This document shows positions 7,060 through 15,233 of a DNA stretch of 17,633 nucleotides, piece by piece. Where the stretch lies: positions 1 to 17,633 of the forward strand of contig CAYNMW010000095.1 in assembly GCA_964398295.1 (NCBI GenBank), in the 5' to 3' direction. Origin of the DNA: CALFUK01 sp964398295 (lineage in GTDB: Bacteria > Bacteroidota > Bacteroidia > Chitinophagales > Saprospiraceae). How positions within the stretch are numbered: position 1 is the first letter of the stretch; each line of letters opens with the position of its first letter. Made by a program: the position numbers and the translations under genes. The notes beneath the pieces were generated by a model, which ran no database searches, was not told the DNA's origin, and worked only from the letters and a program-made list of their open reading frames with translations.

Positions 7060-7698
7060 GTGGATAGATTGGCATTACACATCGAAAGCTTGATTTTCGC
7101 AACAGAAACGACAATTACACTGGCTCAGATTAAGACTTGTGTAGAGGAAACATTGGAACAACAGTATAAACCGGTTGAAATAAAAAAGTCAATCGATAGC
7201 TTAATTGAAAAATTTCGATCAGATGATTTTTCCTTTGAGATTGTGGAGATCGCTAAAGGCTATAAGTTCTTAACTAAAGGAAGCTATCATCAAACCGTCG
7301 GAACCTTGATAAAAAAGAACAACCAAAAGCGTTTATCAAAAGCTGCTCTGGAGACATTGTCAATTGTTGCATATAAACAACCAGTAACGAAATCTGACAT
7401 CGAAGCAATACGCGGAGTCAACTGCGATTATTCGGTTCAGAAACTTTTGGAGAAAGATCTTGTTTCTATTCATGGTAGAGCTGAAGGTCCAGGTCGTCCA
7501 TTGTTATATGCAACTAGTGAAAAATTCATGGATTACTTTGGTATTAAGGACATAGATTCGCTACCAAAATTGAAAGATATTAAGGTGCCAGAAATCCAAA
7601 TTGGAGAGCCTGCACCAATTGAAGAAATTGTTACTCCAGCAACGGCTCAAAATCAAGAGCCCGGAAGCGCAGAATCTGATAATTATGAAGAAGAATAA
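7060..7698 (+). CDS. scpB: ScpB, SMC-complex kite subunit
   Basis: 212 residues, GTG start. ScpB dimers bind ScpA and, with SMC, form the condensin that compacts and separates bacterial chromosomes. Two winged helices are visible: one at about 1-75 (LALHIESLIFAT, family-typical) and a second at about 90-170 holding the strongest hallmarks, AYKQPVTKSDIEAIRGV (104-120) and GRAEGPGRPLLYAT (139-152). The last 40 residues are acidic and Pro/Ala/Glu-rich, a low-complexity tail usual for ScpB. The other partners, scpA and smc, are not in the window. The next gene starts inside the scpB 3' end. Confidence 0.96.
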   Translation: MDRLALHIESLIFATETTITLAQIKTCVEETLEQQYKPVEIKKSIDSLIEKFRSDDFSFEIVEIAKGYKFLTKGSYHQTVGTLIKKNNQKRLSKAALETLSIVAYKQPVTKSDIEAIRGVNCDYSVQKLLEKDLVSIHGRAEGPGRPLLYATSEKFMDYFGIKDIDSLPKLKDIKVPEIQIGEPAPIEEIVTPATAQNQEPGSAESDNYEEE

Positions 7699-8227
7699 TC
7701 ATACCATCGATACACAACCACTTGTGAACAGAGTTGCCAATAGTGGCTTGATCACCATAAATTTAGAAGACTTTTATCCGCCACAGGAAATGATCTCTTT
7801 TGATCTAAAGGAGTATTTGTTCCATGAACTCATTTTAAAAGAAAAAGAATTTAGAACAAAACTTAAAGAATTGGATTGGTCTACATACAAGGACAAGATT
7901 GTGCTTGTGTATTGCAGTACAGATGCAATTCTACCTGTATGGTCGTTCATGTTGGTTAGTGCCTATCTGAAACCGGTTGCCCACAACATCTTCCAAGGGA
8001 CAGAAGTTGAATTTCTAAAACATCATTATGAGAAAGTTGTACATAATTATGATGTCGCTGATCTCGAACAAAAAAGAGTGGTAATTAAAGGCTGTAGCAC
8101 CAAAGATGTACCTCCATCTGCTTATGCTGCGATAACAGCTAAATTGCAGCCATTAGCACAAAGCATCATGTATGGAGAACCTTGCTCCACCGTTCCCATA
8201 TTTAGAAGACCAAGAAAATTAAAGTGA
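7685..8227 (+). CDS. DUF2480 family protein
   Basis: 180 residues from the ATG at 7685; the frame is open further upstream inside scpB but homology-like sequence begins at PLVNRVANSGL (12-22). Other family-like segments: FYPPQEMISFDLKEYLF (30-46), a Cys77/Ser78 segment VYCSTDAILPVW, VVIKGCS (132-138) and GEPCSTVP (164-171). DUF2480 is a soluble protein family found mainly in Bacteroidota; I know of no assigned reaction. Three conserved-looking cysteines (77, 137, 167) might bind a metal or be redox active, which is speculation. It overlaps scpB by 14 bases and so is probably translated from the same message. Confidence 0.88.
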   Translation: MKKNNHTIDTQPLVNRVANSGLITINLEDFYPPQEMISFDLKEYLFHELILKEKEFRTKLKELDWSTYKDKIVLVYCSTDAILPVWSFMLVSAYLKPVAHNIFQGTEVEFLKHHYEKVVHNYDVADLEQKRVVIKGCSTKDVPPSAYAAITAKLQPLAQSIMYGEPCSTVPIFRRPRKLK

Positions 8228-8319
8228 AGACTCTCCAATTGTCACTGCACAGTGCAAATAGTATAAGATCAAATTTTGTATCTTTTCGGGTAAACAATGA
8301 GGTTAGACTCATCGAATTT

Positions 8320-8350
8320 AGCTCTGACAGTCCTCAGACTCGTCAGAGTT
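8320..8350 (+). other. Strong hairpin in the 8228-8441 gap
   Basis: AGCTCTGAC (8320-8328) pairs with GTCAGAGTT (8342-8350, one G-U), and AGTC (8329-8332) with GACT (8337-8340), leaving a CTCA loop and one bulged C (8341). There is no T-run after it, so it is not a standard terminator. The sequence AGACTC(A/G)TC occurs at 8305-8313 and again at 8337-8345. The gap also holds the short inverted repeat TGCAC-A-GTGCA at 8246-8256. No clear promoter for the next gene was found. Confidence 0.5.
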
Positions 8351-8441
8351 GAAATACTAATAAAGATTCGTTAAAACCATTCATGTTGAACGATAAAGAA
8401 GTGTTTTGATGTTTTCTATCTAGTCCATGTAAAATATACGC

Positions 8442-9530
8442 ATGAATCAATTTTTTCTCATTCAAATTCTAGCTTATTTGATGCTGACACAAGTATCACT
8501 ATTATCTCAATCCATAACAGTTACGGATGGTCCTTACATAGAAAGGACTGCAGATGGATATGAGGCGGCTTGGGTTGAGGAAAATAAACTTGTGACTAAG
8601 TCATTTACGACTATTTCTGAAGAGACATTTTCTCCATTGACATTTCCGATAACTGTCTATGACAAAGAAGAGAACACCACAGAATATGAATTTGAAGGCG
8701 TAGACAAGATTGCTGCGATTAGTGACATTCATGGTCAATATGATGTTATGATCAAGTTGTTCAAATCAAATGGTATTATAGATGAGCAACATGAATGGAG
8801 TTTTGGTAACGGACATTTAGTTATTACGGGAGATATTTTTGATCGCGGAGAGCAAGTAACAGAAATTTTATGGTTTGTTTATCGCTTGGAACAACAAGCG
8901 ACAGCGGCAGGAGGAAGAGTTCACTTGGTCTTAGGAAACCATGAGATGATGGTGATGAGTGGAGACGTTAGATATATTCACAAGAGATATCGATATACAA
9001 CAGCAATATTAAAACGGCCATATGAAGACTTGTTCAATGAACATTCCGTTATTGGACACTGGTTACGTACAAAGCCCATTTCCATCTCCATAAACGGTAT
9101 TGTCTTTCTTCACGCAGGTTTTTCAAAGAGTATTCTGGATACCGGCATTACAATTGAAGAGGTCAATAAGACATTTAGTGATAATCTTATTGGGACACCT
9201 TCAACTGAAATATTGCAAGATAGTATGTTGCTTGACTTGTATTATGATGATGGTCCTCTATGGTATAGAGGATATACCGACTTCAATAATTTTACAAAAA
9301 AAGAAGCAAAACAGATTTTGAAAAAATTAGGCAAAGATCATATTGTTGTAGGACACACATCGATGAAGAGCATCGTTTCTTTGTTTGATGAACGAATATT
9401 TATGATTGACTCAAGCATTAAGTTTGGGAAAACCGGTGAAGTGTTGCTTTGGGAGAATGATACTTTTTCTAGAGGTACTTTATTGGGAGAAACAATTTCT
9501 ATTGAAACATTAAAACCACCAGGCTCATGA
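8442..9530 (+). CDS. Exported PPP-type metallophosphatase (Shewanella-like phosphatase group)
   Basis: 362 residues with a Sec-type signal peptide (about 1-24, ending LLSQS). All core motifs of the PPP Ser/Thr phosphatase superfamily are present: DIH (95-97), GDIFDRG (130-136), GNHE (165-168), HAG (224-226) and GHT (304-306). PLWYRG (272-277) and the wording around the first motif fit the 'Shelph' group, some members of which dephosphorylate proteins, including tyrosine. The enzyme should hold two metal ions in the periplasm or outside the cell. Substrate unknown. Its stop overlaps the start of the next gene (ATGA, 9527-9530), which encodes a CotH-like protein, suggesting coupled production. 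Confidence 0.9.
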   Translation: MNQFFLIQILAYLMLTQVSLLSQSITVTDGPYIERTADGYEAAWVEENKLVTKSFTTISEETFSPLTFPITVYDKEENTTEYEFEGVDKIAAISDIHGQYDVMIKLFKSNGIIDEQHEWSFGNGHLVITGDIFDRGEQVTEILWFVYRLEQQATAAGGRVHLVLGNHEMMVMSGDVRYIHKRYRYTTAILKRPYEDLFNEHSVIGHWLRTKPISISINGIVFLHAGFSKSILDTGITIEEVNKTFSDNLIGTPSTEILQDSMLLDLYYDDGPLWYRGYTDFNNFTKKEAKQILKKLGKDHIVVGHTSMKSIVSLFDERIFMIDSSIKFGKTGEVLLWENDTFSRGTLLGETISIETLKPPGS

Positions 9531-10546
9531 ATCGCATTTTTTTAATTGCGCTCACTGTATTTACATGCTTCCAAATCGGCAATAGTCAGGACAGAAGTGG
9601 TAAAGAATTAAATACACTATTTGAATATTTATATTCAATGGAAGAGACGCCAATAATTAAAATTGAAACAGACACGAAGAAATTAATTCGTGATAAACGA
9701 AAAGAAGAATATCAACCTTCCGTCATTTCCATTAAAATGGCAGATGGAGAAATTTTAGACTGGCCGAGTAAGCTAAGAGCCAGAGGCAATATAAGAAAAG
9801 AGGTGTGTTATTTCCCACCATTAAAACTGAATTTTAAAGAAAAACAATTAGCAGAAAACAATTTTGATAGTCTTGATATATTGAAGCTTGTTATTCAATG
9901 TAGAATAAATGACAGCACAGCAAAATACACTAGAAAAGAGCGCTTGGCATATCACTTATATGAACAGATAGATTCCTTACACTTCAAAACAAAAAACATC
10001 TTTGTTCATCTTTACAAAGATGGAGAACTCAAGGAAGAATTAGTAGGGTTTTTGGTGGAATCAGAAGACCACTATGCTGCTAGAATGAATTGTAAGATTA
10101 TAGAATCCGGCACATTACATACCTCAGTTTTGGCTCGAGAACATTTCTTGAGGATGGGATTTTTTCAATATATGATTGCCAATCCAGATTATGCCATTCC
10201 CAACAAACATAATGTAGAAATCCTTCAGCTACCAACAAAAAAGTTTGTCGCTGTTCCATATGATTTTGACTATTCAGGTCTTGTTAATACAGATTATGCG
10301 ACTCCTCATGAGTCCCTTCCTATTAAGCATGTCACAGAAAGGGTATTCATGCATCGAAATGTTAAATTCCATGAGGCAAAGGCTACCGCAGAATATTACC
10401 TATCAAGGGAGCAAGAATTTTATGATGTGATTCATAATGCAGATTATTTGTTTGACAATGATCGCAAGACAACCCTTAAGTTTATTGAAGGATTTTTCAG
10501 AACATTGAAAAGCGACGGTCGGATAAAGAGGGCATTTGTACAGTAA
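9527..10546 (+). CDS. Exported CotH-like protein, possible protein-kinase fold
   Basis: 339 residues with a signal peptide (1-20, ending GNSQD). Several segments line up with the CotH (spore coat kinase) pattern in the right order: RARGN (84-88) followed by PPLKLNF (97-103), where Lys100 could be the ATP lysine; NDSTAKYTRKERLAYHL (128-144); GFLVES (174-179); a catalytic-loop-like DYAIPN (221-226, D-x4-N); and PYDFDYSG (244-251), like the metal-binding DxD of CotH. If these matches are real, the protein would transfer phosphate to an exported protein. No glycine-rich loop is obvious, so it may be inactive or have another function. It is coupled to the phosphatase gene upstream. Confidence 0.6.
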   Translation: MNRIFLIALTVFTCFQIGNSQDRSGKELNTLFEYLYSMEETPIIKIETDTKKLIRDKRKEEYQPSVISIKMADGEILDWPSKLRARGNIRKEVCYFPPLKLNFKEKQLAENNFDSLDILKLVIQCRINDSTAKYTRKERLAYHLYEQIDSLHFKTKNIFVHLYKDGELKEELVGFLVESEDHYAARMNCKIIESGTLHTSVLAREHFLRMGFFQYMIANPDYAIPNKHNVEILQLPTKKFVAVPYDFDYSGLVNTDYATPHESLPIKHVTERVFMHRNVKFHEAKATAEYYLSREQEFYDVIHNADYLFDNDRKTTLKFIEGFFRTLKSDGRIKRAFVQ

Positions 10547-10702
10547 AGGAGTGCTTATTCCCTAGTCCATTGGGCAGATTAGTTACATAAGCAAATGACT
10601 TCTAATACCTAATTGTGTTACAAGGGGACTCGGATCCCTCATGTTGGGAGTCAATAATACTAAGGAACTTCCTCTTTTTAACAGATGTCGATGTCGATAT
10701 GC

Positions 10703-10731
10703 TTGAAAACACGATATCATGAGGTTTTCAA
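10703..10731. repeat. Inverted repeat TTGAAAAC-N13-GTTTTCAA upstream of trkA
   Basis: Perfect eight-base arms at 10703-10710 and 10724-10731. The right arm falls where a -33 element would lie for the -7 box at 10745-10752, so a bound protein could block or aid transcription. No T-run follows, which argues against a terminator for the gene before. Just upstream, ATGTCG is repeated in tandem at 10685-10696. Confidence 0.45.
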
Positions 10732-10744
10732 TTGATTATTTGAA

Positions 10745-10752
10745 TACATTTG
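10745..10752 (+). promoter_or_regulatory. Candidate -7 box of the trkA-trkH promoter
   Basis: TACATTTG matches the Bacteroidota -7 consensus TAnnTTTG. It stands 19 bases before the trkA ATG, which would give a leader of about 13 bases. A weak -33 TTTT at 10725-10728 is 16 bases upstream, slightly short of the usual spacing. Confidence 0.45.
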
Positions 10753-10771
10753 TGCTTTCGTTCTTTTTGAT

Positions 10772-12112
10772 ATGAATATCGTATTAGCTGGTGCAGGAGA
10801 GGTGGGACTGAATTTAGCAAAATCTCTGGCGCACGAGAACCACAACATTTCAATTATTGATCATGACAAAGATCATCTGGAATACATTGCAACAAATGTA
10901 GATGTGCTCACTGTACATGGTGATGCGTCTTCCATTGAGGTGCTTAAAAATGCCAACATCGAATTTGCTGACATTTTCATGGCGATCACCTCTATGGAAC
11001 AAACCAATTTGTTGTCTGCCATCATTGCAAAAAAATTAGGTGCCAAAAAGACTTTTGCCAGAGTATCCAATCCAGAATTTTTATCTGAGGATCAGAAAAT
11101 AAATTTTGGATCACTTGGAGTGGATAAAATATTTTCACCACGGATATTAGCCGTTAAGGAAATTCGTCGGTTGCTTCAACGAGTTGCATTTTCCAATGTC
11201 TATGAATTTGAAGGAGGTAAAATATATTCTGTAGGCTTTACTGTCGATAAAACATCTGTGATCAACAATAAATCATTGATTGAGATTGCTCAGAAAGTTT
11301 GTGATTTCCCTTTACGGGTAATGACGGTATTGCGAGACGATGAGACGATAATTCCAAATGGTAATTTTGTGATTAATGAAGGGGACCACATTTACCTTTC
11401 TGTTCTTAGTAAAGATTTAAAAAAGGTCAATCGGCTTGTCGGTAAAAAATTAAAGAAAATAAAGAACGTAATGATTGTTGGAGGTACACCTTTAGCACTT
11501 CGTACAGCCATTAAATTAGAACAGCAATATAAGGTAACACTCATAATCAATAGCCGATCTAAATCAAGAGAAGCAATTGAAATTTTAGACAACTGCCTGG
11601 TTATCGTTGGTGATCCAAGTGATACCGAACTATTAAAGGAAGAAGGCATTGAAGGGATGGATGCATTCATTGCCTTGACTGAAAAATCTGAAACGAATAT
11701 TATTTCCAGTTTACTGGCAGAAGAACTAGGTGTATTTAAGACAATTGCTTTGGTCGATAATGCAGCATACATTAGATTGTCTCAGCATATTGGCATAGAT
11801 ACGTTTATCAACAAAAAAGATATTGCTGCAGACTATATACATCAATTTGTAAGACAAGGTAAGGTAGAGGCAATATCAAGTATGGCTGGTGTAGATGCAG
11901 AGACTATTGAATATGAAGTTCAAGAAAATAACGAAGTAACCAAAGCACCGATAAAAGAACTCAACCTCGATAACCGGTTTATCATAGCAGGAGCAATACG
12001 CAATGGACAACCTATTATTCCAGATGGAAATTTTTTAATTCAAACTGGAGATAAGATTATCATTTTAGTACTCAAGGATGAGATACCTTTTGTAGAGGAA
12101 TTATTCACATGA
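10772..12112 (+). CDS. trkA: Trk potassium uptake regulatory subunit TrkA
   Basis: 446 residues, the usual length for the two-copy (RCK_N-RCK_C twice) form. The first Rossmann domain keeps the nucleotide motif GAGEVG (7-12), with Asp30 at the end of strand 2 for the NAD ribose, and HGDAS (49-53). RCK_C-type ends are visible around 195-209 (NFVINEGDHIYLS) and 419-433 (GNFLIQTGDKIIILV). The second Rossmann domain starts GGTPLA (237-242) and lacks the third glycine and the acidic residue after strand 2, so nucleotide binding there is doubtful. TrkA sits on the cytosolic face of TrkH as a ring and gates it. The gene overlaps trkH by four bases (ATGA). Confidence 0.95.
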   Translation: MNIVLAGAGEVGLNLAKSLAHENHNISIIDHDKDHLEYIATNVDVLTVHGDASSIEVLKNANIEFADIFMAITSMEQTNLLSAIIAKKLGAKKTFARVSNPEFLSEDQKINFGSLGVDKIFSPRILAVKEIRRLLQRVAFSNVYEFEGGKIYSVGFTVDKTSVINNKSLIEIAQKVCDFPLRVMTVLRDDETIIPNGNFVINEGDHIYLSVLSKDLKKVNRLVGKKLKKIKNVMIVGGTPLALRTAIKLEQQYKVTLIINSRSKSREAIEILDNCLVIVGDPSDTELLKEEGIEGMDAFIALTEKSETNIISSLLAEELGVFKTIALVDNAAYIRLSQHIGIDTFINKKDIAADYIHQFVRQGKVEAISSMAGVDAETIEYEVQENNEVTKAPIKELNLDNRFIIAGAIRNGQPIIPDGNFLIQTGDKIIILVLKDEIPFVEELFT

Positions 12113-13575
12113 TTAATTTTGGCATCATTTCAAATGTAATTGGGGTTCTACTTATTATTGTAGGAGTGATGATGTTGGCACCAATTGGGTGTACATTTAT
12201 TTATGACACTCCTGATAAAACGCCTTTTATTTTATCCTCTGTAATCACTATTGCAATCGGTTCATTGTCTTGGTTTTATAAATTCAAAAACAAAGAAAGA
12301 ATCGGTAAAAGAGATGGCTACCTTGTCGTGGCAGGTGGTTGGATGGCAATGTGTTTTTTTGGTTCATTACCCTTTATTTTCAGTGGACAATTCAATACTC
12401 CAGCAGATGCATTTTTTGAAGCAGTATCAGGTCTTACTGCAACAGGGGCGACTATCTTAGATGATATAGAGAGAATGCCAGAGGATATATTAATGTGGCG
12501 TAGTGTGCTTCAATGGCTTGGAGGCATGGGGATGATTGTATTAGCAGTTGCTATATTTCCTTTACTTGGAATTGGTGGAGTAGAGTTGTTTGTAAACGAA
12601 TCCCCAGGACCAGCAGGAGATAAGATTCATCCTCGAATACGGGAAGTTGCGAAAAGACTCTGGCTTATTTATGTTGGCATGACTATAGTCGTTGTTATCC
12701 TCCTTAAACTCGCTGGCATGAATGCATTTGATTCAATTAATCATGCATTTACTACCATGGCAACAGGCGGTTATTCTACTAAGAATGCAAGTATTGGACA
12801 TTATAATTCTCCATTAATCGAATATATCATTATTGTGTTTATGTTCTTGTCAGGGATGAATTACACACTTATTTATTTCGGCTTAACTGGTAAGGTGAAG
12901 AAGATAATTAGAAGTGATGAATTTAGATTGTATGCATTTAATATCGGCTTTTTGACTATTTGTTTGGCAGCATTTCTATTCTTTTCTAATAATTATGACA
13001 GTATAGAGAAAGCCTTTCGAGTAAGTTTATTTAATCTAATTTCTATCATTACAACAACTGGTTATGCAACAGCAGATTATACAAGTTGGTCACCATTTGT
13101 CACCTTTTTATTTTTAGGGTTGTTTTTCCTGGGAGGATGTGGAGGATCAACTACAGGAAGTATCAAACAAATACGCCATTTGGTTTTTGTAAAAAATGCC
13201 TTGTTGGAGTTCAAACGAATTTTACATCCTAGAGCAATGATCCGTGTAAAGGTGGATAACAATATTGTTGCAAGCCGAACTTTAATAAACATTCTTTTAT
13301 TCATTCTAATATTTGGGACAATTTTTGTGTTTAGTACAGGCTTCATGAGTTTTATCCTAAGAGATTTTGAAACGCCATTGGTTACAGCAGCTGGTGCAGT
13401 AGCTTCTTCGCTTGGTAATGTTGGTCCTGGTATCGGTGAAGTAGGTCCGGTGAATACATATTCTGCTATCCCAAGTGTCGGAAAATATTTTCTTAGTTTT
13501 TTAATGTTGCTTGGGCGTTTAGAACTGTTTACACTACTCATTATTTTCACTCCTTATTTCTGGCGAAGAAACTAA
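12109..13575 (+). CDS. trkH: Trk potassium channel/transporter subunit TrkH
   Basis: 488 residues, a full-length TrkH/KtrB-superfamily membrane protein of four M1-P-M2 repeats. The four selectivity-filter glycines can be placed: TATG (Gly113), ATGG (Gly220), TTTG (Gly318) and SLGNVGP (Gly436). Other family segments are QWLGGMGMIVLAVAIFP (135-151), ESPGP (164-168) and GGCGGSTTGSIK (342-353). Two additional N-terminal helices (about 5-25 and 38-56) precede the first repeat, as in TrkH rather than KtrB. It takes up K+ across the inner membrane under control of the TrkA subunit encoded directly before it. No terminator is obvious after the stop; only a bulged hairpin follows. Confidence 0.96.
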   Translation: MINFGIISNVIGVLLIIVGVMMLAPIGCTFIYDTPDKTPFILSSVITIAIGSLSWFYKFKNKERIGKRDGYLVVAGGWMAMCFFGSLPFIFSGQFNTPADAFFEAVSGLTATGATILDDIERMPEDILMWRSVLQWLGGMGMIVLAVAIFPLLGIGGVELFVNESPGPAGDKIHPRIREVAKRLWLIYVGMTIVVVILLKLAGMNAFDSINHAFTTMATGGYSTKNASIGHYNSPLIEYIIIVFMFLSGMNYTLIYFGLTGKVKKIIRSDEFRLYAFNIGFLTICLAAFLFFSNNYDSIEKAFRVSLFNLISIITTTGYATADYTSWSPFVTFLFLGLFFLGGCGGSTTGSIKQIRHLVFVKNALLEFKRILHPRAMIRVKVDNNIVASRTLINILLFILIFGTIFVFSTGFMSFILRDFETPLVTAAGAVASSLGNVGPGIGEVGPVNTYSAIPSVGKYFLSFLMLLGRLELFTLLIIFTPYFWRRN

Positions 13576-13608
13576 TCAACTTCTATTCTAATAATATCTC
13601 TTTCGCGG

Positions 13609-13633
13609 CCACACTGCATATAATTTGCTGTGG
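13609..13633 (+). other. Bulged hairpin between trkH and the aldehyde dehydrogenase gene
   Basis: CCACA (13609-13613) pairs with TGTGG (13629-13633), and GCA with TGC inside it, leaving a TATAATT loop and a two-base bulge. Without a T-run it is a poor terminator. It could mark the end of the trk message. Confidence 0.3.
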
Positions 13634-13638
13634 GTGAC

Positions 13639-13671
13639 TTGAACATTTACAGTGAAAATTTGCCATCTTCG
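13639..13671 (+). promoter_or_regulatory. Weak promoter candidate for the aldehyde dehydrogenase gene
   Basis: TTG (13639-13641), 22 bases, then CATCTTCG (13664-13671), a two-mismatch version of TAnnTTTG, 14 bases before the ATG at 13686. Placement is right but the match is poor. Confidence 0.25.
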
Positions 13672-13685
13672 TACAAACGCATGAT

Positions 13686-15212
13686 ATGGATAAAGGATTC
13701 TTACAACGATTAGGCTTAACAGATAAAAATGATGGTACTTGGACAGGTGTTAAGAGTATACCATCCACAGAATATATTCAATCCTATTCACCAGTTGATG
13801 GTGAGCTTATAGGTGAAGTATCTGTAAGTACTATGGAACACTATCACCAAGTGATTGATAAAGCACAGGAAGCTTTTAAACAGTGGAGATTGATACCTGC
13901 CCCTAAGAGAGGTGAAATTGTAAGGCAGTACGGCAATGAGCTGCGCAAATTCAAAGAAGATCTGGGGAAGCTAGTTTCTTATGAAATGGGCAAATCTTTA
14001 CAAGAGGGGTATGGAGAGGTCCAGGAAATGATTGATATCTGTGATTTTGCAGTGGGGCTCTCTAGGCAATTATATGGATTGACGATGCACTCAGAAAGAT
14101 CTAATCATCGTATGTACGAACAATGGCACCCGCTCGGAGTCGTCGGGATTATTTCTGCATTCAATTTTCCAGTCGCAGTTTGGTCATGGAATTCGATGAT
14201 TGCTTTGGTATGTGGAAATGTGACTATTTGGAAACCAAGCGACAAGGCACCTCTTAGTGCAGTTGCATGTCAAAAGATATTTCATAAAGTATTGACTGAT
14301 AATGATGTACCAGAAGGAGTGAGTTGTATCATTAATGGAGATCATACCACTGGAGCATTGTTGACACATGACACAAGAGTACCATTAATATCTGCTACTG
14401 GTAGTACACGGATGGGTAAACAAGTGGCATCTATTGTGGGTGCTAGACTAGGCAAAACAATTTTAGAATTAGGTGGCAACAATGCGATCATCGTTTCAAA
14501 AGATTCCGATCTAAAACTGGTATTGACAGGAACGGTATTTGGAGCTGTTGGTACTGCTGGACAGCGATGTACATCAACGAGAAGATTGATCGTACACGAT
14601 TCAGTATATGATTCCGTAAAAGAACAATTAGCAAGTGCTTATGATCAGCTAAAGATTGGTAATCCATTAGATGAACATAACCATGTAGGACCCTTGATAG
14701 ATAAGTCTGCAGTGGATAATTATCTTGCTGCTTTAAGTAAAATTGAAGCTGAAGGAGGAAAATTTATTGTCGAAGGAGGTGTTATTGAAGGACAAGGATA
14801 TGAAAGTGGATGTTATGTAAAGCCTTGTATCGCTGAGGTAGAAAATAGCTTTGAGATTGTGCAGCATGAAACCTTTGCTCCAATCTTGTATGTCATTAAA
14901 TACTCTGATTTGGATGAAGCTATTGCGCTTCAAAATGATGTGCCTCAAGGACTATCATCCGCAATTATGACAACAAATCTCAGAGAAGCTGAACTTTTTC
15001 TATCCTCCTCAGGGTCAGATTGTGGCATTGCAAACGTAAATATCGGTACGAGTGGTGCTGAAATAGGTGGAGCATTTGGTGGAGAAAAAGAAACTGGAGG
15101 AGGCAGAGAAAGTGGTAGTGATTCCTGGAAAGCCTACATGCGAAGACAAACAAATACGATAAATTATAGCACAGAATTACCTCTCGCCCAAGGGATAAAG
15201 TTTGATTTCTAG
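13686..15212 (+). CDS. Aldehyde dehydrogenase, ALDH7/antiquitin type
   Basis: 508 residues, full length. Catalytic set: nucleophile Cys295 in AGQRCTSTRR, general base Glu261 in ELGGNN, Asn160 in SAFNFP, and the cofactor lysine Lys183 in WKPSDK. The antiquitin group is marked by Arg294 directly before the cysteine and by the C-terminal stretch FGGEKETGGGRESGSD (465-480) followed by SWKAYMRRQTNTINYS. ALDH7 enzymes oxidise alpha-aminoadipate semialdehyde to alpha-aminoadipate with NAD+ in lysine breakdown, and can also act on betaine aldehyde or lipid aldehydes. No other lysine-degradation gene is near, so the physiological substrate is inferred from family only. It stands alone and ends in a strong terminator. 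Confidence 0.93.
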   Translation: MDKGFLQRLGLTDKNDGTWTGVKSIPSTEYIQSYSPVDGELIGEVSVSTMEHYHQVIDKAQEAFKQWRLIPAPKRGEIVRQYGNELRKFKEDLGKLVSYEMGKSLQEGYGEVQEMIDICDFAVGLSRQLYGLTMHSERSNHRMYEQWHPLGVVGIISAFNFPVAVWSWNSMIALVCGNVTIWKPSDKAPLSAVACQKIFHKVLTDNDVPEGVSCIINGDHTTGALLTHDTRVPLISATGSTRMGKQVASIVGARLGKTILELGGNNAIIVSKDSDLKLVLTGTVFGAVGTAGQRCTSTRRLIVHDSVYDSVKEQLASAYDQLKIGNPLDEHNHVGPLIDKSAVDNYLAALSKIEAEGGKFIVEGGVIEGQGYESGCYVKPCIAEVENSFEIVQHETFAPILYVIKYSDLDEAIALQNDVPQGLSSAIMTTNLREAELFLSSSGSDCGIANVNIGTSGAEIGGAFGGEKETGGGRESGSDSWKAYMRRQTNTINYSTELPLAQGIKFDF

Positions 15213-15233
15213 CTAGAAAAGACCACTATCGAA

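Noticed and set aside
7601..7684. Longer start for the DUF2480 gene inside scpB
   Set aside because: The added 28 residues are the out-of-frame shadow of the scpB tail; family-like sequence starts after the ATG at 7685.
10624..10654. Short GC-rich repeats around GGATCC and GGGACTC/GGGAGTC after the CotH-like gene, considered as a terminator
   Set aside because: Only four- or five-base stems can be formed and no T-run follows directly.
11392..11772. 126-codon open frame on the minus strand within trkA
   Set aside because: Antisense shadow of a clear trkA reading frame; Ser-rich composition typical of such shadows.
13077..13550. 157-codon open frame on the minus strand within trkH
   Set aside because: It is entirely antisense to the well-conserved trkH, and its sequence is basic and Pro/Lys-rich without domain features.
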